The notes: generated from the letters alone by a model not told the origin. Shown: positions 8,576 through 17,004, counted from the first letter of the stretch. The stretch is 33,874 nt of DNA from Bacillota bacterium (GCA_023391005.1 JAEWBS010000093.1:1-33874), one strand, 5' to 3'. Program-made: numbers and translations.

Positions 8576-8610
8576 AAACCCCCCCGGCTGCAAAGCAGCC
8601 GGGGGGGTTT
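8576..8610. terminator. Bidirectional terminator hairpin
   Basis: A perfect 16-bp stem joins AAACCCCCCCGGCTGC (8576-8591) and its complement (8595-8610) with a 3-base loop. It lies between convergent genes ending at 8543 and 8628. The T-tracts are short, but the stem is very stable. Confidence 0.8.
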
Positions 8611-8627
8611 GGCATTCAATAGCTGAT

Positions 8628-9839
8628 TCAGGCCATCGATTCCAGAATAGCGGCTGCGAGCTTTTCAACCGCCGGGGCCTGATCAGCCCCAAGCGCCGAT
8701 ACCACGCTCAAGCGCGCGTCGAGCACCGTCATGTTCTTGAGCTCTTCGGTGACAAACTTCTGCATCAGGTCTCCCACCTTGCAGGCCCATGAGCCGTTTT
8801 CGATAATCGCCACCGTGCGATTCTGAACGTTGAGCGCCTTCATATCCGCCAGAAAATCGTGCATCTTTGGGTAGATGCCAAGGTTATAGGTCGCGCTGGC
8901 CAGCACCAGATGGCTGTATTTAAAAACCTCGGAAATGAGCTGCGACACATCGGTTCGCGAGACGTCATACATCGCCACATTGGTCATGCCCCGCTCGCAG
9001 AGCTGTGCGGCCAGCGCCTGCGCCGCCCCCTCGGTATTGCCGTACATCGAGGCATAGGCGATCAGCACGCCCTGCTCCTCCGGCTCATACCGGCTCCAAA
9101 GGTCATACTTTTGGATAAAGTAGGCTAAATCCTTGCGCCAGACCGGGCCGTGCAGCGGGCAGATGAATTTGACCCGATCGGTCAGCGCCGCAATATTCTT
9201 CAGCAGCTTTTGAATGTGGGGACCATATTTGCCGACGATATTCGACTGGTAGCGGCGGGCGTCGTCGAGCCAGTCGCGGTCAAAGTTCACCTCGTCGGCG
9301 AACATCTTGCCGTCAAGCGCGCCAAAGGCGCCAAAGGCGTCGGCCGTAAACAGCGCGCCGTTCGTTTCATCAAAGGTGGCCATGACCTCGGGCCAGTGCA
9401 CCATCGGCGCGAAGATAAAACGCACGGTGTGTGTGCCGAAGCTGTAGGTGTCGCCATCCTTAACCTCAATGCAGGCATGGGTGTCGATATGAAAGCCAAA
9501 CTGGCGCATCAGCATGAAGGATTTTTGATTGCCGATGAGCCTGACAGCGGGAAAGCGCAACAAAATTTCTTCAATGCTCGCCGCGTGGTCGGGCTCGAGG
9601 TGGTTGAGAACCAGATAATCGAGCGTGCGCCCTTGCAACACATAAGTGATATTCTCTAAAAGCTGGCGGCCCGATGACCAGTCGACGGTATCGAACAGCA
9701 CCGTGTGCGTGTCCAATAATAGATAAGAATTATAGGTCACCCCGCGCGGGATTGGGAACATATTCTCAAAAAAACCGAGCTTGTGGTCGTTGGCGCCCAC
9801 CCAAAATAGATTCTCGGTCACTTTTCTTACACAATACAT
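8628..9839 (-). CDS. Flavodiiron protein (A-type flavoprotein, O2/NO reductase)
   Basis: Flavodiiron proteins reduce O2 to water or NO to N2O in anaerobes, taking electrons usually from rubredoxin. The N-terminal metallo-beta-lactamase-like domain has the diiron ligands H80-x-E82-x-D84 (NHLEPDH), H148, D167 and H230 (LHGPVW). The C-terminal flavodoxin-like domain begins near residue 258 with the FMN loop SMYGNTE (264-270). The 403-residue length is the class A form, with no rubredoxin or reductase fusion. An AAGGGAG lies 13 bases before the ATG, rather far. The gene stands alone, ending at the shared hairpin. With the catalase further on, it indicates oxygen defence. O2 and NO preference cannot be told from sequence. 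Confidence 0.93.
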   Translation of the reverse strand: MYCVRKVTENLFWVGANDHKLGFFENMFPIPRGVTYNSYLLLDTHTVLFDTVDWSSGRQLLENITYVLQGRTLDYLVLNHLEPDHAASIEEILLRFPAVRLIGNQKSFMLMRQFGFHIDTHACIEVKDGDTYSFGTHTVRFIFAPMVHWPEVMATFDETNGALFTADAFGAFGALDGKMFADEVNFDRDWLDDARRYQSNIVGKYGPHIQKLLKNIAALTDRVKFICPLHGPVWRKDLAYFIQKYDLWSRYEPEEQGVLIAYASMYGNTEGAAQALAAQLCERGMTNVAMYDVSRTDVSQLISEVFKYSHLVLASATYNLGIYPKMHDFLADMKALNVQNRTVAIIENGSWACKVGDLMQKFVTEELKNMTVLDARLSVVSALGADQAPAVEKLAAAILESMA

Positions 9840-9887
9840 CTGTTGTTTTGCACTCCCTTGCCTGTGTGTTTATAATTGTTTTTAGCG

Positions 9888-9912
9888 ACCGGCGCTTGAA
9901 GCCGGTTTTTAA
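9888..9912 (+). terminator. Weak hairpin with T-run
   Basis: ACCGGC (9888-9893) pairs with GCCGGT (9901-9906), followed by TTTT on the plus strand. It lies between the flavodiiron and CPBP genes, both on the minus strand, so its role is uncertain. The surrounding 9840-10046 gap holds no gene. Confidence 0.3.
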
Positions 9913-10046
9913 GCTGCATTTTGAATATATGGAGGCGCCTATTCTGCCGCCCACGATCGGATCGCCGCCTTCCATATGCACGGCATCCGCCGCGGCGATT
10001 CGGGTTAGAGCACACATTGGATAAGGCGGTGCGAAACCGGCTGCCT

Positions 10047-10901
10047 TCAACTCCGGAAGGTTTGTTTATAGCGCGCGCCGGTTTTGCGGTAGATGAACAA
10101 CACCCACAAGAACGACAGCGTCTGGGCGATCGAGATCCGCACCACCTGCAAGACGTCCGCGCCCGAAGCTGTCACCACATGCAGCGTATTGACAATCGTG
10201 TTGTTAAAAAAATGGTCGGCCATCGGCATCCAAAGCGACCCAGAAAGCTTGGTCAACAGGCAAAACTTCACACCGGTGACGCCGGTGGTCAACACCAGCA
10301 GTGCCGCCATCGCCACAGCCTGTGCCACATTCATCTCGCCGTCGAGAAAGCCGCGCGCCGGGGCGGCGATATGCCACACGCCAAACAAGGCCGACGAGAG
10401 CGCCGCTGCCGCCGCAAAAGTATACCGACGCTCGGCCAGCCTGATGAACAGGCCACGAAACAGCCCTTCTTCCATGATCACATTGATGATGTTGCCGATC
10501 AGACAAAAAGCTAAAAACATCAGCCCAGTCTCCCCGCCCGGGCGTTCACCGAGCGTATACCCGATGACATAGCCCTGCAACACCGGTGCATGACCGCTTC
10601 TTGTCTGGATAAAAAGCTCGGCCCCATAGGCGATCGCGAAGGACACCGCCCCGATCAGCAACCCATAAAGTATTTTTTGGAATGCCCCTCTTTTTGAAAA
10701 GCCAATATCACGCGCGCCGAGCATAAAATGGCGCGCGGCCATTGTCATGAGCAGAATGCCCGCCAGCTTGTGGACAAAGGCCTCTCCAAAAATGCTCTGA
10801 TCGGTGCGCAAAATCATATATTCCGCCGCCCGCAGAACACCGCAAGCCACATACAGCGCCGCAATCGGTTTGACCGGGTTTAAACGTGATACGGTTGGCA
10901 T
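10047..10901 (-). CDS. CPBP family intramembrane glutamic endopeptidase
   Basis: This is a multi-pass membrane protein of 284 aa, chosen from the ATG at 10901, which has AAGGAGTG about seven bases before it. The upstream extension to 10994 has no ribosome site. The Abi/CAAX-type signature is visible: EEGLFRGLF (motif 1, with the catalytic Glu pair and Arg), then FGVWHIAAP (His of motif 2) and a third His-containing segment MADHFFNNT. These proteases sit in the membrane. Eukaryotic relatives process prenylated CAAX proteins, and bacterial ones act in bacteriocin immunity or signalling. No bacteriocin gene lies nearby, so the substrate is unknown. Confidence 0.85.
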   Translation of the reverse strand: MPTVSRLNPVKPIAALYVACGVLRAAEYMILRTDQSIFGEAFVHKLAGILLMTMAARHFMLGARDIGFSKRGAFQKILYGLLIGAVSFAIAYGAELFIQTRSGHAPVLQGYVIGYTLGERPGGETGLMFLAFCLIGNIINVIMEEGLFRGLFIRLAERRYTFAAAAALSSALFGVWHIAAPARGFLDGEMNVAQAVAMAALLVLTTGVTGVKFCLLTKLSGSLWMPMADHFFNNTIVNTLHVVTASGADVLQVVRISIAQTLSFLWVLFIYRKTGARYKQTFRS

Positions 10902-11011
10902 AAGCACACTCCTTTTACGCCAAACGGTTAGACAGGCGGCACAAGTGCCATATAGCCTTAGGCCATTCGTACATTTAAAGCTTTGTGGGGGCAAAAGACG
11001 GCAACCCGTCC

Positions 11012-11767
11012 TTATTCCTGCCGAAGCACAAGCCCTACCGGGCAGTGGTCGCTGCCTTGTACATCGGCGTAGATACGGCTGTCTTCAATACGGTCGGCCA
11101 AGCGCTGCGAAGTAATAAAATAGTCGATGCGCCACCCCGCGTTTTTTTCGCGGGCTTTGAACATATAGGACCACCAAGTATAAGCGCCGGTCTTGTCGGG
11201 ATAAAGATGCCTGAAGCTGTCGGTAAAGCCCGCCCCGAGCAGCTGCGTCATCTTCTCACGCTCCTGCGGGGTAAAGCCGGCGTTCTGAATATTGGTCTTG
11301 GGGTTTTTCAGGTCGATCTCTTTGTGCGCGACGTTGAGATCGCCGCAGAGCACCACCGGCTTGACGGCGTCGAGCGACAGCAGATATTGGCGAAAGCCAT
11401 CCTCCCATTCGCAGCGGTAATCAAGACGTTCAAGCGCCCGCTTGGAATTGGGGGTATAGACGTTGACCAGATAAAAATCGTCATATTCGGCGGTGATGAC
11501 CCGCCCTTCGTTATCTGGCAGCTCGCCGGGGCCATAGGTGACCGACAGAGGCGCTTTGCGCGAAAACACCGCCGTGCCGGAATAGCCCTTTTTTTCGGCA
11601 TAGTTCCAATATGCGTACCAACCGCTGAGATTCAGATCCTCAGGGGGCTGCTGGAGCTTGGTTTCTTGCAGGCAGAATATATCCGCACCACTGTTTTCTA
11701 AAAAGTCGCCAAAGCCCTTTTGCAGGCAGGCCCGCAGACCGTTAACGTTCCAGGATATGAGCAGCAT
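11012..11767 (-). CDS. xth: Exodeoxyribonuclease III / AP endonuclease
   Basis: This Mg-dependent enzyme incises DNA 5' to abasic sites and has 3'-5' exonuclease activity, in base-excision repair. The 251 residues cover the whole exonuclease-endonuclease-phosphatase fold. N7 is in SWNVNGLR, E35 is in LQETK, D143 and N145 are in CGDLNVAH, and the catalytic D240-H241 are in SDHCPVGL. GGAGGTG precedes the ATG by five bases. The gene is alone on the minus strand, divergent from the sigma operon. Firmicute versions are often called exoA. Confidence 0.95.
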   Translation of the reverse strand: MLLISWNVNGLRACLQKGFGDFLENSGADIFCLQETKLQQPPEDLNLSGWYAYWNYAEKKGYSGTAVFSRKAPLSVTYGPGELPDNEGRVITAEYDDFYLVNVYTPNSKRALERLDYRCEWEDGFRQYLLSLDAVKPVVLCGDLNVAHKEIDLKNPKTNIQNAGFTPQEREKMTQLLGAGFTDSFRHLYPDKTGAYTWWSYMFKAREKNAGWRIDYFITSQRLADRIEDSRIYADVQGSDHCPVGLVLRQE

Positions 11768-11876
11768 AAAAGCACCTCCGTGGGTTTAAGAATAAGCTCA
11801 TCTTACCACAGACCCCGCCGGAATGTCCACAAGTCAGACCGATACGCGCGCAAACAATGGCACAATTTACACATCC

Positions 11877-11908
11877 GGCGTTTTCTGACAAAAAACGCCA
11901 TATTTTTC
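11877..11908 (+). terminator. Hairpin with T-run in the intergenic region
   Basis: GGCGTTTT (11877-11884) pairs with AAAACGCC (11892-11899), followed by ATATTTTTC. It lies between the exonuclease III start and the sigma-factor promoter, where it could block read-through towards the sigma operon. Confidence 0.5.
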
Positions 11909-11918
11909 ATTAGTAAGC

Positions 11919-11948
11919 ATGACAAGTGCCGCAGAACTGTGTTAGAAT
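11919..11948 (+). promoter_or_regulatory. Candidate promoter of the sigma-factor operon
   Basis: ATGACA (11919-11924), an 18-base spacer and TAGAAT (11943-11948) preceded by TGT form an extended -10 promoter of the housekeeping type. I see no clear ECF-type autoregulatory promoter. Confidence 0.5.
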
Positions 11949-12002
11949 AATAAAGATAATTTAATTTTGAGATAAAAAATGACTGATCGGAGGGAAGTAA
12001 GC

Positions 12003-12548
12003 TTGTTGACGCTCTACCTCTCAACCATCGAAGTGCCTGAACAAAAGTTGAAATTTGAGCAGCTGTATCACCGCTATAAAAACTTGATATTTTATATTGC
12101 CAAGCATATTTTAGCGGATGATTTTCTCGCTGAGGATGCCGTGCATGAGACTTTTTTGCGCATTTTAAAAAATTTAGATAAAATTGATGACGCGGACTGT
12201 CACAAAGCCAAGTCCTTCATCGTTATAGTGGCTGAGAACATCGCCATCGATATTTATCGCAAGCATAAAAGAACGGCGACCGCCTCGCTCGACATGTTGG
12301 AATTCAGGCCTGCTTATCCCTGCTTTGGCCCTGAGCTTTTAGAAAACAGTGTTGAAAGAGCGATTGACGCGCTGCCCGCAAGTTATGCAGCGGCGCTTAA
12401 AATGAAATATCTGCTGGACCTCGATTATCCTGAGATGGCCCGGATTTTGAATATTTCCGAAGAGAATGCGCGGCAGCGTGTTGTTCGCGGAAAAAAGAGA
12501 CTCGCGGCGCTTTTGGCGGAGGAGGAGAATGTGCTTGACTCACCATGA
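12003..12548 (+). CDS. ECF-type RNA polymerase sigma factor
   Basis: This is a sigma-70 family protein of about 181 aa. Region 2 is at the N-terminal half (FEQLYHRYKNLIFYIAKHIL to AEDAVHETFLRI), and region 4 is a helix-turn-helix at the C-terminus (LPASYAAALKMKYLLDLDYPEMARILNISEENARQRVVRGKKRL). No region 1 or 3 is present, as in ECF factors. I prefer the TTG at 12003 (GGAGGG eight bases before). The in-frame ATG at 11979 lacks a ribosome site. The 3' end overlaps the next gene, a membrane DUF4367 protein, by 20 bases, the usual layout for a sigma factor with its membrane anti-sigma factor. Confidence 0.88.
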   Translation: MLTLYLSTIEVPEQKLKFEQLYHRYKNLIFYIAKHILADDFLAEDAVHETFLRILKNLDKIDDADCHKAKSFIVIVAENIAIDIYRKHKRTATASLDMLEFRPAYPCFGPELLENSVERAIDALPASYAAALKMKYLLDLDYPEMARILNISEENARQRVVRGKKRLAALLAEEENVLDSP

Positions 12549-13194
12549 TTTAACCGACGCGTTTCTGGCGGCGCATATCGGCGCGTTTGAAGCAAAAAGG
12601 CTCGCCGCCCTTGACGAGAAAAAACTGCCGATACACCTTTTTTCTCAGGACTTTGAGTCCAAGATGGCCGGGTTGATCCGGCAGGCAAGGCGACAGTACA
12701 TTACCGTGTTGGGCATCCGTATGCGCCGGTTTATCGCGGTATGCGCGTTGCTTGCGCTGCTTTTAACCGGCTGCGCGGCGGTTCGGCTGATCGGCAATAT
12801 TTTAATCGAGCGTCACCGGGAATATTCCAGATTCTCCTTCCCTGCGGTAACCGAGGAGATGCGCCAACAGGAATTTGTCTTTGTCACACCACCGGTTCCC
12901 GAGGGTTTTTCGGTCGTTGAAAGCACACAGATGCATGCGATGCAGGTCATCCGCTATGAGGATAACAGCGGGGCTTATATCAACTTTTTTCAGGGTGATA
13001 TCCGGGGATTAGCCTCTTATGTCGATACCGAAGGCGTCAAAACCCATTCGATCATCATTAACGGACACAAGGGCGTCACCCACACTAAGAACGGCTATCA
13101 TTATATCATGTGGGTTGACGGCATTAACAGTTTTGAATTTTCAGGTAAGTGCGATTTTGAATTTTTAAAAAGCGTGGCGGAAAGCCTTAAATAG
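12529..13194 (+). CDS. Membrane-anchored DUF4367-like protein, probable anti-sigma factor
   Basis: The 221-residue protein has a cytosolic N-terminus of about 65 residues, one hydrophobic helix at about 67-88 (FIAVCALLALLLTGCAAVRL) and an extracytoplasmic domain. The outer domain ends in a pattern like DUF4367 (INGHKGVTHTKNGYHYIMWVDG), common in clostridial anti-sigma or sigma-linked proteins. The ATG at 12529 lies six bases after GGAGG, within the end of the sigma gene. By genetic context the N-terminus may bind the sigma factor and the outer domain may sense an envelope signal. No zinc HxxxCxxC motif is visible, so it is not a standard ZAS anti-sigma factor. The TGC in the helix could mimic a lipobox but is too far inside for a lipoprotein. 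Confidence 0.7.
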   Translation: MCLTHHDLTDAFLAAHIGAFEAKRLAALDEKKLPIHLFSQDFESKMAGLIRQARRQYITVLGIRMRRFIAVCALLALLLTGCAAVRLIGNILIERHREYSRFSFPAVTEEMRQQEFVFVTPPVPEGFSVVESTQMHAMQVIRYEDNSGAYINFFQGDIRGLASYVDTEGVKTHSIIINGHKGVTHTKNGYHYIMWVDGINSFEFSGKCDFEFLKSVAESLK

Positions 13195-13209
13195 TGGGGA
13201 GTGAAGCAG

Positions 13210-13632
13210 GTGGGCGGACAGTATGCAGAAAGCGCAGCGCTGGCGGCGGAAAAATTGTTCCGCAGCGCCTGCCTAATCACCGGCGACGCGCCCCATGCCG
13301 AGCAGCTGGTGCTCGATACGTTGTGTAAAGAAAGCGCCGCACAGCCCGCCCGTTCGGATGCGTGCGTCCTTGAAATCGCCCTGTATAAACAGCTTGTCGC
13401 GCGCTGCTTATGCTCCGGTACAAACGACTCTGCCAAGCCATCTGATACCGCCTTAGAACTGGCGCCGCTCGGCAGGCTCGAAAGAGCTGCCGTCGTTCTG
13501 CGCCATTTTTCAGGCTTTAACGAAACGGTTGCCGCCGAGATACTGGATATGCCGCCGCCTTTTTATATACGGCTGCTCAAAAAATCGGTCGATAAACTTG
13601 CTTGTGTGCACAATGAGCGCATTACGCTCTAA
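13210..13632 (+). CDS. Degenerate sigma-70-like small protein
   Basis: This 140-residue protein follows the DUF4367 gene by 15 bases. The GTG at 13210 has GGGGAG eight bases upstream. A GTG at 13201 is also possible. The N-terminus (AEKLFRSACLITGDAPHAEQLVLDTL) resembles sigma region 2.1-2.2. The C-terminus (LGRLERAAVVLRHFSGFNETVAAEILDMPPPFYIRLLKKSVDKL) resembles region 4, but the recognition helix has a Pro-Pro-Pro run. The region 2.3-2.4 core is missing. It may be a co-regulator, an anti-sigma-like decoy or a decaying sigma paralogue. This is inferred from pattern and operon context only. Confidence 0.6.
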   Translation: MGGQYAESAALAAEKLFRSACLITGDAPHAEQLVLDTLCKESAAQPARSDACVLEIALYKQLVARCLCSGTNDSAKPSDTALELAPLGRLERAAVVLRHFSGFNETVAAEILDMPPPFYIRLLKKSVDKLACVHNERITL

Positions 13633-13806
13633 GCCTTGGGGCGTTAAGAGCGGCGCAACCCGAGACAGCGCACACACGGTTGGGGACAACTCTTTTACTT
13701 ATTTCTCATCTAAAAGCAGAACGCTATAAGTCAATGTGCGCCGGCTATGCGGTTTAGATCGTAAAGCTGTTGAGGATAACGGCATATCCGAGCACGATAT
13801 AACTTT

Positions 13807-13855
13807 AAGCCGCATTGTGGTCAGTCTTTTCTGAACTCCATGCGGCTTTGTTTTA
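13807..13855 (+). terminator. Terminator of the sigma operon
   Basis: AAGCCGCAT (13807-13815) pairs with ATGCGGCTT (13840-13848), with an inner TCAG/CTGA pair, followed by TGTTTT. It closes the three-gene operon about 175 bases after its last stop. The bases between 13633 and 13806 hold no convincing gene. Confidence 0.7.
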
Positions 13856-14043
13856 TGGCCAGAATAAAAAGAGGCCCCCCTCCCCCTTGGCCTTACTACT
13901 GTAAACCGGGGCGCACCGCTCAAGACCCCACGGCACAACACCTTGCGCCGCAAGGGATAACAGATATAAGTCCTTTAAAATTTCCAATTTTAAATTTTTA
14001 GTCAATATAAACGTATACACGGGGAATGTTAAGCGATTTTATA

Positions 14044-14072
14044 TTGACATCGCTTAAAATTTACTCTATCAT
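14044..14072 (+). promoter_or_regulatory. Promoter of the membrane-protein gene
   Basis: A perfect TTGACA (14044-14049), a 17-base spacer and TATCAT (14067-14072) are seen, with transcription expected from about 14079. Upstream, 13856-14043 is AT-rich near its end and otherwise featureless apart from a C-rich stretch around 13875. Confidence 0.75.
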
Positions 14073-14129
14073 TAGTATGGATTACTATTTATTTCCCAAC
14101 TATTTCCGCCCTCCGGCTGCGCAAGGAGG

Positions 14130-14789
14130 TTGCATAAAGAACCAAAGCAGGTACTCGGCTATTTTGAGATGGTCTTTGATGCACTGTACCTGTGCGCGAT
14201 GTTTACCGCAGGTTTCTATGGCCTTTTTAACGCGCAAAGTAAGCCACAGCTTCTTGTGGGCATCATGGCGCTGGTGCTGGCTGGCGGCGATGCCTTTCCT
14301 CTGCTGCCCCGCATACTGACGGTGCTCACCAAAAAAGAAGAAGCGCTGCAGGGAGCGTTGGGCTTTGGGAAGCTGGTTGCCTCAATCTCGACGACGTTTT
14401 TCTACGTTCTGCTCTGGCACGTTGGGCGGTTGCTGTTTCTGCCTGAGCGCGCGGCGCTGTGGGCCGGTATGATATACGCTCTTGCCGCACTGCGCGTGCT
14501 GCTGTCGCTATTACCCCAGAACCGCTGGACCGACCGCAGGCCACCTGCCAATTGGAGCCTTTATCGCAATCTACCGTTTTTTCTGTTGGGGGCGGTCGTG
14601 GCGGCGTTTTTCTGGCTGCATCGGGGCGCTCTCCCCTCGCTCTATTGGATGTGGCTTGGCATTGCGTTAAGCTTCGTGTTTTATCTGCCCGTCGTGCTCT
14701 GGGCCAACCGTTCACCGAAGTTGGGCATGCTGATATTCCCTAAAACCTGCGCCTATGTCTGGGTGATCTTGATGTGTCTGCCGCTATAA
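14130..14789 (+). CDS. Multi-pass membrane protein of unknown function
   Basis: The product is about 219 aa with six or seven hydrophobic helices, a polar loop with KKEE near residue 69 and a second loop rich in Arg/Pro near residue 130. The start is uncertain: AAGGAGG (14123-14129) directly abuts the in-frame TTG at 14130, too close for normal use, while the next in-frame ATG (14169) has no ribosome site. There is no transporter motif that I recognise. It has its own promoter and precedes the catalase gene by 59 bases on the same strand, so a shared transcript is possible. Confidence 0.65.
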   Translation: MHKEPKQVLGYFEMVFDALYLCAMFTAGFYGLFNAQSKPQLLVGIMALVLAGGDAFPLLPRILTVLTKKEEALQGALGFGKLVASISTTFFYVLLWHVGRLLFLPERAALWAGMIYALAALRVLLSLLPQNRWTDRRPPANWSLYRNLPFFLLGAVVAAFFWLHRGALPSLYWMWLGIALSFVFYLPVVLWANRSPKLGMLIFPKTCAYVWVILMCLPL

Positions 14790-14848
14790 ACGCTTTCTCA
14801 GCCAATCGTATTGGAAAAGTATAAAATTAATCGGAAAGGAGCATTCAA

Positions 14849-16363
14849 ATGGACGAGTACAAGAAGCTTACAAACGAGGTCGGCGCGCCGGTTGCCGATA
14901 ATGAGAACGCCATCACCGCCGGTCCCCGCGGCCCTGTTGTCATGCAGGATGTATGGCTCTTGGAAAAAATGGCGCACTTTAACCGAGAGGTTATCCCCGA
15001 GCGGCGCATGCACGCCAAGGGCTGGGGCGCCTATGGCAAGCTCACCGTCACCCACGATATCTCCAAGTACACCAAAGCGAAGGTGTTGCAGCCGGGCGCC
15101 GTCACCGATCTGTTCCTGCGCTTTTCGACCGTCGCGGGCGAGCGCGGCGCGGCCGACTGTGAGCGCAATATCCGTGGTGTGGCCGTCAAATTCTACACCG
15201 AGGAGGGCAACTGGGACTTAGTTGGCAACAACACCCCGACCTTCTTCATCCGCGACGTACATAATTTCTCCGACTTAAACCGTGCCGTCAAGCGCGACCC
15301 GCGTACCGGCCGCCGCTCGGCCCAGAACAACTGGGATTTCTGGACGCTGCTGCCTGAATGCTTCCACCAGATCACCGTCGTCATGTCCGACCGGGGTATT
15401 CCCGCGTCGTTCCGTCACATGCATTTCTTCGGCGAACACACCTTCTCGTTCTACAATGAAAAGAACGAGCGGGTTTGGTGCAAATTCCACTTTAAGACCA
15501 AGCAGGGCATTAAAAATCTTTCGAACGAGGAAGCGACCAAGATCAACGGCATGGATCGCGAGTACCACGGCAAGGATCTCTACGAAGCCATTGAGTCAGG
15601 CGACTTCCCGAAATGGACGATGTATGTACAGATTATGACCGATGAACAGGCGAAGAACCACTACGAAAACCCCTTCGATATCACCAAGATCTGGCGTCAC
15701 GCCGAATATCCCCTTATCGAGGTCGGCGAGCTGGAGCTTAACCGCAACCCTGAAAACTACTTTGCCGAGGTTGAGCAGGCCGCCTTTACCCCCGCGCATG
15801 TGGTACCCGGCATTGGCTTTAGCCCCGACCGCTTTTTACAGGGCCGTCTGTTTGCCTACGGCGACGCCCAGCGCTACCGCTTAGGGGTCAACCACAACCA
15901 CATTCCGGTCAACCGCGCCAAGGTAGAGGTGAATGAATATCACCGCGACGGCGCAATGCGCATGGACGGCAACTACGGCGGTGCGCCCGCCTACACCCCC
16001 AACAGCTACGGCGTCTGGACCGCCCAGCCCGAGGTGATGGAGCCCCCGCTCGACCTTGAGGGCGCGATGTACCGCTATGACCCGAAGGATGACCCCACCG
16101 ACGATTGCTTCCGCGCGGGCGGCGATCTGTGGCGCGTGATGACCGAGGATAAAAAGCAGATTCTCATCGAAAACACCGCCGGGGATATGGCCCCTGTCAC
16201 CGAGAATATCAAATATCGCCACGCGGTGCACTGCCTACTGGCCGACCCCGAATACGGCAGGCGGATGACCGAGGCGCTGGGCCTCTCGATGGATAAGGTC
16301 GCAGAACTCGCCAAGCTGGATAACAACGGCCTGATTAAAGCCACGCTTCCAACAAATATGTAA
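14849..16363 (+). CDS. katA: Heme catalase (monofunctional, small-subunit)
   Basis: The enzyme dismutates hydrogen peroxide to water and O2. The 504 residues match the small-subunit heme catalases. The distal His is H55 in ERRMHAKGWG (the usual form is ERVVHAKGxGA), the distal Asn is in GNNTPTFF (residues 127-128), the distal-face segment RFSTVAGERGAADCERNIRG is intact, and the proximal heme-ligand Tyr is Y337 in RLFAYGDAQRYRLG. All active-site residues are present, so it should be functional. AAAGGAG lies seven bases before the ATG. A broken Fur/PerR-type gene follows 25 bases after the stop. I see no PerR box (TTATAAT-N-ATTATAA) in front of the gene. Confidence 0.96.
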   Translation: MDEYKKLTNEVGAPVADNENAITAGPRGPVVMQDVWLLEKMAHFNREVIPERRMHAKGWGAYGKLTVTHDISKYTKAKVLQPGAVTDLFLRFSTVAGERGAADCERNIRGVAVKFYTEEGNWDLVGNNTPTFFIRDVHNFSDLNRAVKRDPRTGRRSAQNNWDFWTLLPECFHQITVVMSDRGIPASFRHMHFFGEHTFSFYNEKNERVWCKFHFKTKQGIKNLSNEEATKINGMDREYHGKDLYEAIESGDFPKWTMYVQIMTDEQAKNHYENPFDITKIWRHAEYPLIEVGELELNRNPENYFAEVEQAAFTPAHVVPGIGFSPDRFLQGRLFAYGDAQRYRLGVNHNHIPVNRAKVEVNEYHRDGAMRMDGNYGGAPAYTPNSYGVWTAQPEVMEPPLDLEGAMYRYDPKDDPTDDCFRAGGDLWRVMTEDKKQILIENTAGDMAPVTENIKYRHAVHCLLADPEYGRRMTEALGLSMDKVAELAKLDNNGLIKATLPTNM

Positions 16364-16388
16364 AGGTGGCAAGCCTGCGGGCGCGTGT

Positions 16389-16797
16389 ATGAAGCAACAG
16401 CTAAATATCCGATAGCGGTAGACTGTTCTGGATATCGTCCGTCCAGGCGCATCGCAGCCGCCTGAGCGCTGAACAGGTCTATCTTGCCGCCCGCGAGATA
16501 GATGCCAAAATTAGCGGGGGAACGGTATACCGCAATCTCAACCTGCTGGTCAAGAACGGTGAGATTCGGTATGTTAAGCTGCCGGAGGACGATCGCTTCG
16601 ACTGGCGGCAGGAGCGGCACTATCCCCTGCTGTGCATCGGCTGCGGCAAGGGTTTGCGATGTGCCAATATCCTATCGCTCAGAGCTCGACTAAACATCGC
16701 AGGGCGAACCGACTATCAGGCCGAGCTGCACCGGAGGGTGCTTAAAGGCCTTTGCCCTGACTGCTGCGGCAAGGCGCGCGTTCCACCGGCGGAATAG
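16389..16797 (+). pseudogene. Decayed Fur/PerR-family repressor gene
   Basis: The ATG at 16389 opens with MKQQLNIR, followed by TAG, Arg, TAG and TVLDIV. A CAG-to-TAG change at 16413 and at 16419 would restore the expected RQRQ. At 16437-16444 the tetranucleotide GTCC is repeated; removing one copy joins the frames. Beyond it, frame 16441-16797 reads through helix LSAEQVYLAAREIDAKIS, the winged-helix signature GTVYRNLNLLVKNGEIR, then DRFDW, RHYPLLCIGCGK and a final LCPDCCGK. Both CxxC pairs survive, but HYH has become HYP. It is clearly a former Fur-superfamily gene next to katA, now inactive by at least three lesions. Confidence 0.88.
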
Positions 16798-16855
16798 CGT
16801 AAAGCAAAAGCAAGAAGCCGTCTGTATATTTTAGAATAACCATATCTGTACAATA

Positions 16856-16898
16856 GGGACATGCGTGGGATCAGTCGCGCGTGTCCCTGTGTATTTTT
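16856..16898 (+). terminator. Intrinsic terminator downstream of katA and the pseudogene
   Basis: GGGACATGCGT (16856-16866) pairs with 16877-16887 through 11 positions including two G-U pairs, followed by TGTGTATTTTTT. It probably ends the katA transcript. Confidence 0.8.
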
Positions 16899-16969
16899 TA
16901 CAGCTTTCGCAGAAGCTATCGGCCGGTGCGCACGACGGTGCTGTGGCAGCCGAAATAAGTTTTATCTTC

Positions 16970-16998
16970 TTGACAAAATAATACAGCTATGATATAAC
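16970..16998 (+). promoter_or_regulatory. Promoter of the TetR-family gene
   Basis: TTGACA (16970-16975), a 17-base spacer and TATAAC (16993-16998) form a near-consensus sigma-A promoter. The transcription start falls on the palindrome at 17005-17021. Confidence 0.85.
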
Positions 16999-17004
16999 CT
17001 TCTC

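Noticed and set aside
10985..11701. 238-codon plus-strand frame
   Set aside because: It mirrors exonuclease III, whose catalytic residues are all in place on the other strand.
14790..14848. PerR box in front of katA
   Set aside because: No TTATAAT-N-ATTATAA-like sequence is present; only a lone TATAAA near 14820 without a good -35.
16502..16693. 63-codon plus-strand frame
   Set aside because: It is in the wrong frame relative to the Fur-family pseudogene, whose signature motifs are in the neighbouring frame.
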